A model generated the notes under the pieces. The model saw only the letters and a list, made by a program, of their open reading frames with translations, did no database searches and had not been told where the DNA came from. The translations under genes were made by a program, and so were the position numbers. Source: Gemmatimonadota bacterium (GTDB lineage Bacteria > Gemmatimonadota > Gemmatimonadetes > Longimicrobiales > Gaopeijiaceae). From it: a stretch of 34,623 bases of DNA. The stretch lies in assembly GCA_009838975.1 (NCBI GenBank), contig VXQO01000158.1, positions 1 to 34,623 of the forward strand, given 5' to 3'. Positions 1-7,933 of the stretch are shown piece by piece; within the stretch, counting starts at the first letter, position 1, and every line of letters begins with the position of its first letter.

Positions 1-1888
1 CGTAGGGGCCGATGCCGGGGGGCGTCACGTCGTCCCAGCTGCGGCCGTTGTCGCGGGTGACGTGCACGGGCCCGTCGTTGGCGCCCGCCCAGATCACGCC
101 CGGCTCCAGGACCGACTCCTGGATGTCGTAGAGGACCGAGAAGTGCTCCTCGCCGGTGACGTCGATGGTGATCGGCGTGCCCGAGACGACCTGCGTTTCG
201 GGGGTGAAGGCGGTGAGGTCGGGCGAGATGGTCTCCCAGTACTGTCCGCCGTTCGTGGTTACGTGCACGTACTGCGAGCCGTGGTAGACCTTGTTGGGGT
301 CGTGCGGCGAGACGTGGATCGGCACGACGCGCTGGAAACGGTACTCCAGGTCGCGCGGGTTGTGGCCGTAGAGGTTGCCGAAGCCGACGTAGTACTGCGC
401 TTCCTGCCCCGTGCGCCGGTTGTAGAGCCCGAAGCGGCCCTTACAGTTGGCGTAGACGATGTCCGGATCGCCGGGCTTGGGCACCACCGGCCCCGTCTCG
501 CAACCCCCGTGGGCCTCCCACGTCGACTGGGAGCCGCCGGGCTCGGAGCGCTCGGGCAGGCCGGGCACCGAGATCGTCGAGTTGTCCTGCTGGCCCGCGT
601 AGAGGCGGTAGGGGAAGTCGTCGGAGACATCCACCTGGTAGAGCTCGGCGGTGGGCTGGTTGAGCTGCGTGGACCAGGTCATGCCGCCGTCGAGCGAGAC
701 GTTGGCGCCCCCGTCGTTGGACTGGATCAGGATATTCGGGTTCTCCGGGTTGATCCACATGTCGTGGTTGTCGCCGTGGGGGGTGCGTTCGGATTGCCAG
801 CTCACGCCCCCGTCGACGGACTTCCAGTGGCCCTCGGCCATGCCCCAGAGGATGTCGGGGTCAGTGGGGTGCCCTTCCAGGTTGTTGTAGTAGAAGGGCC
901 GGTTGCGGATCGGCTGGAAGTCGGTGACCTGACGCCAGCTGGCGCCCCGGTCGTCGGATCGGTAGACGCCGCCCGCGTCGCCGGGCGCCTCGATGAGCAC
1001 GTACACGCGGTCGGGATCGGCCGCGCTGACCGCGAGGTCGGACTTGCCGCGGAGGCCGGTGGGGAGGCCGTTGGTGGCGCGGTCCCAGCTGTCGCCCCCG
1101 TCGCGCGAGATGAAGACGCCGCCCTGCATGCCGCCCGAGATGATCGTCCAGGGCTTGCGCTCGGCCTGCCACATGCTCGCGTAGATGGTGTTCGGGTCGT
1201 CGGGCGCGAACTCCAGGTCAACGGCGCCGGTGCTGTCCGAGACGAAGAGCACGGTCTCCCAGCTCGCGCCGCCGTCGCTGCTGCGGTAGACGCCCCGCTC
1301 GTCATTCGGGGCGAAGGGGTTGCCGATGGCGGCGACATAGACCAGGTCGGGGTTGTCGGGGTGGATGAGGATCGCCCCGGAATTCCCGGTGGCCTCCAGT
1401 CCGATGTGCTCCCATGTGGCCCCGGCGTCGGTGGATTTGTAGACCCCGTCGCCGATGATCACGTTGCTGCGCAGCCCGTCCGATCCCGTCGACACGTAGA
1501 CGACGTCCGGGTCGGAGTCCGCCACGCGGATCGCGCCGATCGAGCCGGTGCCGATGTACCCGTCGGAGATGTTGTGCCAGCTGTGGCCGTTGTCGGTCGT
1601 CTTCCACACGCCGCCCCCGGTGGCCCCCATGTAGAAGGTGGTCGGGTGGGCGACGTGGCCTGCAACCGCGGTGACGCGGCCACCCCGCGACGGGCCGACG
1701 TAGCGGTAGCGGAAGCTGCCGAAGAGGTCGTCGTCGAAGGTTGCGGTGCCGTTTTGTCCGGCGGCGGCGGGCGCGGCGTTGTGCGCGCTGGCGCCTTCGT
1801 TCTGCGCGGCAGCGGGCGCGGGTGCGTCGATGACGGCGCTGGCGGCCGCAGCGGCGATGAGGGTCGTGATGCCCAGGAGCCTTCTCAT
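1..1888 (-). CDS. BNR/Asp-box repeat exoprotein (sortilin/VPS10-like propeller), C-terminus cut by window start
   Basis: The protein reads from ATG at 1888 leftward with no stop before the window edge, so only the first ~629 residues are present. It opens with a signal peptide (MRRLLGITTLIAAAAASAV, with AAAAQ near residue 30). At least eight Asp-box/BNR motifs of the form S-x-D-x-G-x-x-W follow, for example KSTDAGATW, RSSDGGASW, ISRDGGDSW, KSVDGGVSW, VTRDNGRSW. Early residues RYVGPSRGGRVTAV and GGGVWKTTDNG are typical of the large VPS10/sortilin-like 'glycosyl hydrolase' propellers common in Gemmatimonadota and Bacteroidota. Such proteins form a large exported beta-propeller. Substrates are rarely known and no enzyme activity is claimed here. 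The start is supported by the signal peptide; the upstream AAGAGA is a weak ribosome site. Full family members are commonly ~1000 residues, so roughly a third is probably missing. Confidence 0.9.
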   Translation of the reverse strand, partial: MRRLLGITTLIAAAAASAVIDAPAPAAAQNEGASAHNAAPAAAGQNGTATFDDDLFGSFRYRYVGPSRGGRVTAVAGHVAHPTTFYMGATGGGVWKTTDNGHSWHNISDGYIGTGSIGAIRVADSDPDVVYVSTGSDGLRSNVIIGDGVYKSTDAGATWEHIGLEATGNSGAILIHPDNPDLVYVAAIGNPFAPNDERGVYRSSDGGASWETVLFVSDSTGAVDLEFAPDDPNTIYASMWQAERKPWTIISGGMQGGVFISRDGGDSWDRATNGLPTGLRGKSDLAVSAADPDRVYVLIEAPGDAGGVYRSDDRGASWRQVTDFQPIRNRPFYYNNLEGHPTDPDILWGMAEGHWKSVDGGVSWQSERTPHGDNHDMWINPENPNILIQSNDGGANVSLDGGMTWSTQLNQPTAELYQVDVSDDFPYRLYAGQQDNSTISVPGLPERSEPGGSQSTWEAHGGCETGPVVPKPGDPDIVYANCKGRFGLYNRRTGQEAQYYVGFGNLYGHNPRDLEYRFQRVVPIHVSPHDPNKVYHGSQYVHVTTNGGQYWETISPDLTAFTPETQVVSGTPITIDVTGEEHFSVLYDIQESVLEPGVIWAGANDGPVHVTRDNGRSWDDVTPPGIGPY

Positions 1889-2016
1889 GCAGGGTCTCTT
1901 TCGGGTTGGGGCGGTTGTCTCGCTTGCGTTTGCACCCGGGTGCGGAGCACTCGGAGCCGGTTGAAGGTATCGTGCGGCGGCGAGTTGGTACAGCGGGGGT
2001 TGGCATGCGGTGAAGG

Positions 2017-2598
2017 CTATCGGGCCGCAGGGGGCGACCGCCCGATGGGAATCCCGCGTAGCGCCACCTTCAACACCACCAGTTCCGCGTTCTCACGCAC
2101 TCGCCACACGCCGTCCTCCAGCACGAGCATGGCCGTCGGGGCGGCCACGATCACCGTGCCCATGTGGTCGGTGGTCTCCCGGTACACGATGTGGCGGATC
2201 GTGTCGCCCTCCGGGACCGTTCCCAGCACGCGGAAATCGGTCATGACCTGCGACTCCATCAGGCCACGGGCGAAGCGCGTGAGTCCCGCCATCGAGCGCT
2301 CGAAGACCTCCCGGCTCGACCAGCTCGCCCACTCCTCGCGCGAGGCGTCGTAAAGCTGGATGAGGACGCTGTCGCCCCGCAGACTCTCCACCAGCTGCCG
2401 CGAGATGAGGTGAAACTCGTCCAGGGCTTCCGTGTGCATCTGCGCCGACACCTGCTGCCACCGGAGTCGGCTGAGCCCGTCGAAGAAGCGCTGGGCGGTC
2501 TCCTCGGGAGTGGGCTGGGCAGCTGTGAGCTCCGGTGCGGCCGCAGTGAGCGTCGCCAGCGCGAGGGCCGCGAGCAGGATCCGTGTTCGTGGGCGCAT
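2017..2598 (-). CDS. small secreted protein of unknown function, possibly NTF2-like fold
   Basis: The product has 193 residues when started at ATG 2598. That start gives a clear signal peptide (MRPRTRILLAALALATLTAA, cleavage near TAAQ at 25-28), whereas an upstream in-frame start at 2703 would add 35 residues lacking signal character. The mature part begins PTPEETAQRFFDGLSRLRWQ. It then alternates helices and strands and ends with DGVWRVRENAELVVLKVAL. This arrangement, an early amphipathic helix and a late 'DG-x-W-R' strand, is common in NTF2-like secreted proteins. I do not recognise a specific family. It is the next minus-strand gene upstream of the BNR exoprotein, 128 bases away, and diverges from the propeller lipoprotein at 2742. 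Confidence 0.8.
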   Translation of the reverse strand: MRPRTRILLAALALATLTAAAPELTAAQPTPEETAQRFFDGLSRLRWQQVSAQMHTEALDEFHLISRQLVESLRGDSVLIQLYDASREEWASWSSREVFERSMAGLTRFARGLMESQVMTDFRVLGTVPEGDTIRHIVYRETTDHMGTVIVAAPTAMLVLEDGVWRVRENAELVVLKVALRGIPIGRSPPAAR

Positions 2599-2682
2599 CG
2601 AGACATGTTGGTGCCCAGGGCGCAGGTTGCGCCAGCGACCCTGAAGACGGGTGTACGGACAGCTCCCTCCCTTGCAACGGGA

Positions 2683-2710
2683 TTGCTTCGTGCGGACACC
2701 CAACTATTGT
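2683..2710 (+). promoter_or_regulatory. possible sigma-70-like promoter for the 2742 gene
   Basis: TTGCTT at 2683-2688 and TATTGT at 2705-2710 are separated by 16 bases and lie 31 bases before the ATG at 2742. Each hexamer matches the consensus at four positions. The stretch is AT-richer than its surroundings and sits in a divergent intergenic region. This is a pattern match only. Confidence 0.3.
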
Positions 2711-2741
2711 CAGAATGTGTACTCATTCCGGAGGCCGATTC

Positions 2742-4079
2742 ATGAGATTGCGTTTCGCTGTCCTCACTACGCTGCTGGCCGCCTGCGGCGGCGACACCGG
2801 AGGGTCGTCCGCTCCATCGCCGAGCGAGGATCTTCCGCTCGCGCCCGATTTCGAAGAGGTGTACGGGATCGGCGGGATCGAGGCGGAGGGGTGGGACGCG
2901 TTTACCGAGATCGCCGACATGGGCTTCGACGCACGCGGCCATCTCTATATCCGGGACGGGACCGCGCGCTCCACCCGCATCGTAGCCGTCGACGGGGTCG
3001 GTGCCCTGGTGGCGGAGTTCGGGAGCATGGGCGACGGGCCGGGCGAGCTTCGGCAGGTCGGACACATGGTGGCCCGGCCCGGGGGTGGGACCGTGATCGT
3101 CGACGATGGACACCGGGCCTACTTCCTGTTCGGACCCGACGGGTCGTTCGAACGCGCGGTCCGCTTTGCGGATTCGGGTGCCTCCCAGCCTGCTTCCGCC
3201 GAGAGTGTGCGCCATGGGCGTGAGGGAGAAGCGTTGTTCCTCACGCGAGGTTCCACCGCGAGCTTCAGTCAGGGGGAAGCATCCATCAGGTCGGGGGACC
3301 GCACGGTCTACCGCGTGTCGCTCGAAGGTGAGGAAGCGGCCACGGTTCCGTTTGCGGACGGTTGGGAGCCACTCCCGGAGCGGCGAGTCACGATGGAGAC
3401 CGAGGATCCGTCGGACATGTTCGGCATGCTCAGCGACGCGTACGTCTACTTCTCGCCCCGCCTGGTGTTCGACGTCGTCCCCGGCGGTGGAGTGGCGTAC
3501 TCGGATTCCTCCGCATACGAGGTCAAGACTCGGACGGCGGATGGTCGCGCCCGCGTGGTGGGCCGGCCCCTGCACCCGCGGCCCGTCACGGAAGAGCTTC
3601 AGGAACGCGCCCGGGCGCGGACGCTGGAAGAATTCGAATCGTCCGTCGAGAGGCAGTTCACGGGCGGCGACGTTCCGGCAGCGGCTCGTGCGCAGGTAGC
3701 TGCCGTGATGGAAGGCTTGCTGGACGGCATGCGCGGCATGGTGGAGAACGCGAGTTTCATGTCCGAGGTACCCCTTGTCCGGGATCTTCGCACGACCTGG
3801 GAGGGAGCAATCTGGGTGGAACGCTGGGGGAGCGACCCCCTGGCGCAAATCGACCTCACCGTCGGAGGGTCGGACGACCCGCACAGGGACGGTGAGGCAG
3901 CCGCCGACGGTTGGATCGATGTCCTGGCGCCGGGGGGCGCGTATGTGGGCACATTCTCGCTCGAGGAGACGCCCATGCCCGGCGCGTTCGGGCCCGGTGG
4001 CCTCGTCGCTTTCGTCGAGACGGACGAATTCGGCGTCCCGACGATCATCGTGAAGCGGCTGCCCGCAGCCGTCCGGTAG
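2742..4079 (+). CDS. 6-bladed beta-propeller lipoprotein
   Basis: The product has 445 residues. ATG 2742 is chosen because GGAGG lies 7 bases upstream and the protein then begins with a lipoprotein signal (MRLRFAVLTTLLAACGG, lipidated Cys15). The body contains NHL/6-bladed propeller blades: GFDARGHLYIRDG, EFGSMGDGPGELRQVGHMV, then VIVDDGHRAYFLFGPDGSF. The G-x-G-x-GPGEL signature is characteristic of the 6-bladed propeller lipoproteins of Bacteroidota and Gemmatimonadota. Later blades include VRDLRTTWEGAIWVERWG and IDVLAPGGAYVGTFSLEE. The protein is probably anchored at the outer membrane or periplasm; its ligand is unknown. It is a single gene, convergent with the serine hydrolase at 4150. 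It is a distant paralogue of the propeller at 17724-18758. Confidence 0.88.
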   Translation: MRLRFAVLTTLLAACGGDTGGSSAPSPSEDLPLAPDFEEVYGIGGIEAEGWDAFTEIADMGFDARGHLYIRDGTARSTRIVAVDGVGALVAEFGSMGDGPGELRQVGHMVARPGGGTVIVDDGHRAYFLFGPDGSFERAVRFADSGASQPASAESVRHGREGEALFLTRGSTASFSQGEASIRSGDRTVYRVSLEGEEAATVPFADGWEPLPERRVTMETEDPSDMFGMLSDAYVYFSPRLVFDVVPGGGVAYSDSSAYEVKTRTADGRARVVGRPLHPRPVTEELQERARARTLEEFESSVERQFTGGDVPAAARAQVAAVMEGLLDGMRGMVENASFMSEVPLVRDLRTTWEGAIWVERWGSDPLAQIDLTVGGSDDPHRDGEAAADGWIDVLAPGGAYVGTFSLEETPMPGAFGPGGLVAFVETDEFGVPTIIVKRLPAAVR

Positions 4080-4106
4080 AGCCGCGCTGGGCGAGGCCCG
4101 CGACCC

Positions 4107-4131
4107 GCGCGCAACAAAAAACGTTGCGCGC
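4107..4131. terminator. stem-loop between convergent genes
   Basis: GCGCGCAAC (4107-4115) pairs perfectly with GTTGCGCGC (4123-4131) around a 7-base A-rich loop. It lies between two convergent stop codons (4079 and 4150). There is no T-run on either side, so it is a candidate bidirectional terminator or RNA 3'-end stabiliser and not a classic intrinsic terminator. Confidence 0.5.
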
Positions 4132-4149
4132 CCGGGCGAAGCCGTGCAG

Positions 4150-5394
4150 CTACCGCAGGGTCGGCTTGTCCAGCGAATCCCAGCCGTAGGCGCGCTGAAT
4201 GCGCTCCATGACTTCGCGGAAGACCTGGCCGCCGCCCGACGCATTCGTCATCACCGCGGCACCGTAGCCCTTCGCCTTGTGGGCGACGAGGTAGCAGGTG
4301 AATCCCCAGTTGCCGCCCCCGTGGCTGAAGTACCAGCCCTGGCCTTCGCGCGCGATGCTGAACCCCACGGCGAAATCGCCCACACCGACCGGGCTGAGCA
4401 TCTCGGCGGCTGAAGCGGCAGTGATCACGCGGTCCGGGTCGCGGCGCGCGGCTTTCTGCACCTCGATCGCGAAGCGCGCCAGATCACGGGCGTTGGTCCA
4501 CAGCCCGGCCGCGGCCATCGCCGAATAGACGTGCCACTTGGCGTCGCCCAGGGCCCTGCCGCCGGCGTGTGCGCGCGTCGCATTGGCATCGCGGTCCGGG
4601 GGCAGGGGCTGCTCGAAGGTGCTGGTCGTCATCCCGACCGGCTCGAGCACGGTCTTGCGCATGAGTTCCGGGAAGGGCTCGCCGAAGACGTCGGTAAGCG
4701 CGAGCTGCATGATCGTGGTCCCGCCGCCGGAGTAGTGCATGGCGGTGAGCGGGGGCCGCACCATGGTGACGGCCTCCACGTTCGACGGCTCGTCCCCGTC
4801 GAGGATCTGCACCGCTGTGGGACGCGGCACTCCGGGGTCGTAGCCGGGGAAGCCGTGTCCGTCGCCCAGACCCGCGGTGTGGCTGAAGAGCAAGCGCGGC
4901 GTGACCGGCCGCTCGCCGGTGAAGCCGTTACCGGGCAGCTGCCACGACGTGAGGATCGAGTTGATGTCGTCGTCGAGTTTGAAGCGGCCCTCCTGCACGG
5001 CCACCATCGCCGCCATGGCGGTCACGGGCTTGCTGATCGACGCCGCCTGGAAGAGCGTCTCGACATCGACGGGGGCACCGGTCTCCACGTCCGCGACGCC
5101 GTAGCCCTTCGCCCAGTGCACCTCGAAGTCATGGATCACGGCCACGCTGATGCCGGGCACGCCGAACCGCTCCATGACCTCTTCGAGCGTCAGCACGTCG
5201 AGTCCCTGGCGGTTCGGCGTCTGGACGCCCTCGATGACCGCCTGCATCTCGGCGGGGGTGCCCACCGTGCCGCCTGCGCTCCCGCGCTGCTGGGAAGCCA
5301 CCGGCGCTGGCACGACCACCGAGGCGAGTACAGCCTGCAGCGCCACGACGGCGGTGAGCGCCGCCCGCCCGACCTTGCTGGCAAGTCTTATCAT
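4150..5394 (-). CDS. serine hydrolase, class C beta-lactamase / penicillin-binding-protein-like family
   Basis: The product has 414 residues with an N-terminal signal or anchor segment (about residues 10-34, ending VASQQ). The family nucleophile motif SxxK is at S119-I-S-K122, inside LFQAASISKPVTAMAA. The second motif, usually YxN, appears as Y221-S-G, a variant common in esterase-like members. The third is SHGGG near residue 357. Strands such as GISVAVIHDFEVHWAKGYG are typical of the beta-lactamase/D-aminopeptidase/esterase group. It is probably a periplasmic serine esterase or peptidase; true beta-lactamase activity cannot be inferred. The start is 4 bases after the arsM stop, and its ribosome site AAGGAG lies within the last codons of arsM, so it is the last gene of the MFS-arsM-hydrolase run. 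Confidence 0.9.
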   Translation of the reverse strand: MIRLASKVGRAALTAVVALQAVLASVVVPAPVASQQRGSAGGTVGTPAEMQAVIEGVQTPNRQGLDVLTLEEVMERFGVPGISVAVIHDFEVHWAKGYGVADVETGAPVDVETLFQAASISKPVTAMAAMVAVQEGRFKLDDDINSILTSWQLPGNGFTGERPVTPRLLFSHTAGLGDGHGFPGYDPGVPRPTAVQILDGDEPSNVEAVTMVRPPLTAMHYSGGGTTIMQLALTDVFGEPFPELMRKTVLEPVGMTTSTFEQPLPPDRDANATRAHAGGRALGDAKWHVYSAMAAAGLWTNARDLARFAIEVQKAARRDPDRVITAASAAEMLSPVGVGDFAVGFSIAREGQGWYFSHGGGNWGFTCYLVAHKAKGYGAAVMTNASGGGQVFREVMERIQRAYGWDSLDKPTLR

Positions 5395-5398
5395 CCTG

Positions 5399-6256
5399 CT
5401 ACTCCTTCACGGCCTGAATCGTCCCGCCATGGATCGACTGAGCGAAGTCGCGGACCTCGGCCTCCCGTGCCGGGTTGCGGCGGACCACCTGCTGCACCTG
5501 CGGGTCGGCGAGGATGTGGTCTGACGGATAGCGCTGGCGCTTTTCCACGCTGATACCCGTGAAGCCCGCGGCGGCCAGGTCGGCCTCGTACTCGGCGATC
5601 CGGACCGGGAGGCAGCCGACAAGCGACTCCTTCGAGTTGGCGACGAAGTCGGGCATGGGGCGGCTCGACACCAGGTCCGAGATCATGACGCGGCCGCCGG
5701 GCTTGAGTACGCGCATCGCCTCGGCAAGCACGCGCGGTCGGTCGGCCGATAGGTTGAGGACGCAGTTGGAGATGACCGCATCGACGCTGGCGTCGGCGAC
5801 CGGGAGCGCCTCGATCTCGCCTAGCCGGAACTCGACGTTGGAGACGCCGACGGCGACGGCATTGGCGCGGGCGCGCTCCACCATCTCCGGTGTCATGTCG
5901 ACGCCGATGACTCTGCCCTCCGGCCCCACGCGCTCGGCAGCGAGGAAGCAATCGATCCCGGCGCCCGAACCGAGGTCGAGGACGGTCTCTCCCGGAGCCA
6001 GCGACGCAAGCGCGACGGGGTTGCCGCATCCCAGGCCGAGGTTGGCGCCCTCGGGGAGGCTGGCCAGCTGGTCCTGGTCGTAGCCGACCGAGCAGCTCAT
6101 TTCGTCAGCGGTGGGGGTCGCGACGGCCCCGGTTACGCTTGTGTTGGCTGCCGATGGGCCGCAATCGGTCGGACCGCAGCAGCTGTCGCCCGTCACGGCC
6201 GCGCGGGCATATCGTTCGCGCACCGCGGCGCGGCGCTCGGTGGTGTTGATGGTCAT
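5399..6256 (-). CDS. arsM: arsenite S-adenosylmethyltransferase
   Basis: The product has 285 residues from ATG 6256. This start is chosen because it forms a 4-base ATGA overlap with the upstream transporter stop. The family transfers methyl groups from S-adenosylmethionine to As(III). The SAM-binding core ETVLDLGSGAGIDCFLAA is at about 90-107, preceded by the signature GLGCGNPVALA (74-84). Three cysteines match the As(III)-binding set of ArsM: C55 (MSCSVGYD), C165 (SNCVLNLS) and C215 (SLVGCLPV). An N-terminal C26-C27...C32 cluster (DSCCGPTDCG) is seen in many bacterial ArsM proteins. No arsR, arsC or arsB is visible nearby, so regulation is unclear. Identification by motif is strong. Confidence 0.95.
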   Translation of the reverse strand: MTINTTERRAAVRERYARAAVTGDSCCGPTDCGPSAANTSVTGAVATPTADEMSCSVGYDQDQLASLPEGANLGLGCGNPVALASLAPGETVLDLGSGAGIDCFLAAERVGPEGRVIGVDMTPEMVERARANAVAVGVSNVEFRLGEIEALPVADASVDAVISNCVLNLSADRPRVLAEAMRVLKPGGRVMISDLVSSRPMPDFVANSKESLVGCLPVRIAEYEADLAAAGFTGISVEKRQRYPSDHILADPQVQQVVRRNPAREAEVRDFAQSIHGGTIQAVKE

Positions 6257-7494
6257 GCCGTGCCTCTCTGGGCGGCGGGTGCCTTCGGGTCTCGCACGCG
6301 CTGGAGCAGGATGAGTCCGATGAGGAAGAGCGCGGTCAGGACGAGGAAGCCGGGCCGCTGGTTGCCGCCGGCGAGGTAGGTGACTCCGCCGAAGAGCACG
6401 GGTCCGAGGACGGATGACGACCTTCCGCACAAGGCATAGAAGCCGAACAGCTCCGCCTCTCTGCCGTCAGGGATCAGCGATGCCATCAGCGCGCGACTGG
6501 CGGCCTGAACGGATCCGAGACCGAATCCGGCCGCTACGGCCAGGCCGTAGAAGACGTTCGAACTCTCGACGAAGTACGCGGCGATTCCCGCTACGACCCA
6601 CAGGAAGAGCACACCTGTGAGGACCTTCTTGGGGCCGACCGTATCGGTGGGCCTGGCAAGCACGAGCGCGCCGACAAGAGCCGAGAACTGGACGATCAGG
6701 AACAGCACAATGACCTGCTGCTGGTCGAAGCCGAAGGTGCCCTGCGCGATGATCGCAGCCATCACAATGATGGTCAGTACCCCATCGATGTAGAAGAAGT
6801 AGGCGAAGAGGAACCGTCTCAGGTTGGTGTAGCCCCATACTTCGGCCGTGATCCGCTTGAAGTCGGCGAGCCCCCTGGCCGCGGCCTGGGTGATTCCCAT
6901 CGCACGTTTGCGTTTGGTCGGCAGGAACAGGAAGGCCGGGATCGAGAAGACCGCGAAGAAGGCGATGACCGTGAGCCAGACGTATTCGACGCCGCCGGCC
7001 CGTGCGAAAGGGAGCACGAGAATGAGGCCCAGAGCCGATCCAAGATACCCCAGACTGTAGCCGTGACCCGAGGTTCGTCCCAGCCGCTCGGGCGGGACGA
7101 TGTCGGGGAGGTAGGCGTTGTAGAAGACGTTCGCGCTCTCGAATCCGACATTCGCGATGACGAAGAAGAGGAAGCCGGCGACGATCATTCCCGGCCCCAG
7201 CGTCGTCATCAACCCCACGCCGATGAGGCACATGGCCACATAGAACGCGAGGAAACGCTTGCGGGCACCGCTTCGATCGGCGATCGCACCCAGAAACGGT
7301 GCGGTGAACGCAACGGCGAGGGCGGACACAGCCACCGCCCAACCCCACCAAAGCTCGCCCAGCCCACCTTCGCCCCCCACGACCGTTCCCCGATAGAAGA
7401 TGGGAAACACCGCGGTCGTCACGACCGCCGGGTAGATGGAGTTGGCGAAGTCGTAGAGAATCCACGCCCGGACGGTGCGCTTGTCGTGGGTCAA
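6253..7494 (-). CDS. MFS transporter, UMF1/Atg22-like family
   Basis: The product has 413 residues with about 12 hydrophobic segments. The opening RAWILYDFANSIYPAVVTT and the early VFPIFY are hallmarks of the UMF1 (Atg22-like) branch of the major facilitator superfamily. FLGAIADRSGARKRFL (about residue 70) is the MFS loop 2-3 motif. The start appears to be TTG at 7494 with AAGGG upstream; no better ATG precedes the first membrane segment. The stop overlaps the arsM ATG by 4 bases, so translation of the two is probably coupled. Substrates of bacterial UMF1 proteins are mostly unknown. The coupling suggests export of an arsenical or of a product of the pathway, but that is inference from context. 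Confidence 0.88.
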   Translation of the reverse strand: MTHDKRTVRAWILYDFANSIYPAVVTTAVFPIFYRGTVVGGEGGLGELWWGWAVAVSALAVAFTAPFLGAIADRSGARKRFLAFYVAMCLIGVGLMTTLGPGMIVAGFLFFVIANVGFESANVFYNAYLPDIVPPERLGRTSGHGYSLGYLGSALGLILVLPFARAGGVEYVWLTVIAFFAVFSIPAFLFLPTKRKRAMGITQAAARGLADFKRITAEVWGYTNLRRFLFAYFFYIDGVLTIIVMAAIIAQGTFGFDQQQVIVLFLIVQFSALVGALVLARPTDTVGPKKVLTGVLFLWVVAGIAAYFVESSNVFYGLAVAAGFGLGSVQAASRALMASLIPDGREAELFGFYALCGRSSSVLGPVLFGGVTYLAGGNQRPGFLVLTALFLIGLILLQRVRDPKAPAAQRGTA

Positions 7495-7552
7495 GGCAAG
7501 GGGTCCCTTGTGGTTGTCAACGGGCGTGATGGGCTACCCGCGGGTGCCGAAT

Positions 7553-7813
7553 CTATCCGCCACGCGCGCGCTTGATTCCGGCGGCGACTCCCGTTCCCAC
7601 TCCGGCGCCCACGACCACGGCGGGCAACATCGTGACGAGCGGCACGGCGGATACCACCACGGCGGTGGCGGCGCCCGTGACCAGCCCGACGCCGACCGCC
7701 GGTTTCTCCGCGATCTTGGTGTAGCGGAGCTTGCGCGAAATGAATTCCTTCGACTTCACATGTCCGAACAAGCCGGCTGCACCGGCGATTCCGAGACCGA
7801 TCAATTCAAACAT
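7553..7813 (-). CDS. small membrane protein of unknown function
   Basis: The product has 86 residues from ATG 7813, with AAAGGA about 10 bases upstream. It begins MFELIGLGIAGAAGLFGHVK, a short hydrophobic helix, followed by a charged stretch (SKEFISRKLRYTKIAEK). A long Gly/Ala/Val-rich segment (about residues 39-78) that could form one or two membrane helices follows, and the tail is KRARGG. No family is recognised. It follows the DUF1232 gene on the same strand after 120 bases. DUF1232 proteins are often membrane-associated, so a functional link is possible but untested. In-frame sequence upstream of 7813 is Arg-rich, has no suitable ribosome site and is left out. Confidence 0.7.
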   Translation of the reverse strand: MFELIGLGIAGAAGLFGHVKSKEFISRKLRYTKIAEKPAVGVGLVTGAATAVVVSAVPLVTMLPAVVVGAGVGTGVAAGIKRARGG

Positions 7814-7933
7814 CTGGTTCTGTCCTTTCCCGGGAGCCCGAACTCCCGCGTTTTTCCGCTCTCCTACGCCCGCCCGAGCCCGTTCGTTTCCCTGACGGGG
7901 CCCGAGCGACCGCGTGGCGCGGCGCAAATCTCT

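Noticed and set aside
62..2353. Long plus-strand open frame of 763 codons
   Set aside because: It is antisense to the BNR exoprotein and the 2017-2598 gene, both of which have signal peptides and family motifs. Its Val/Asp/Arg-rich product has no recognisable domain and is a by-product of high GC.
2259..4244. Minus-strand open frame of 661 codons
   Set aside because: It spans the opposite strand of the propeller lipoprotein and crosses two real genes. The propeller has a lipobox, ribosome site and blade motifs.
4150..5394. Antibiotic resistance role for the serine hydrolase (class C beta-lactamase-like)
   Set aside because: The second motif is Y-S-G instead of Y-x-N and the third is H-G-G; such proteins are mostly esterases or peptidases. 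Sequence alone does not support beta-lactamase activity.
7839..7860. Plus-strand hairpin with T-run (GGGAG/CTCCC then TTTTT)
   Set aside because: No plus-strand gene ends here; it lies in the leader of a minus-strand gene. The stem is only 5 bp and is probably chance.
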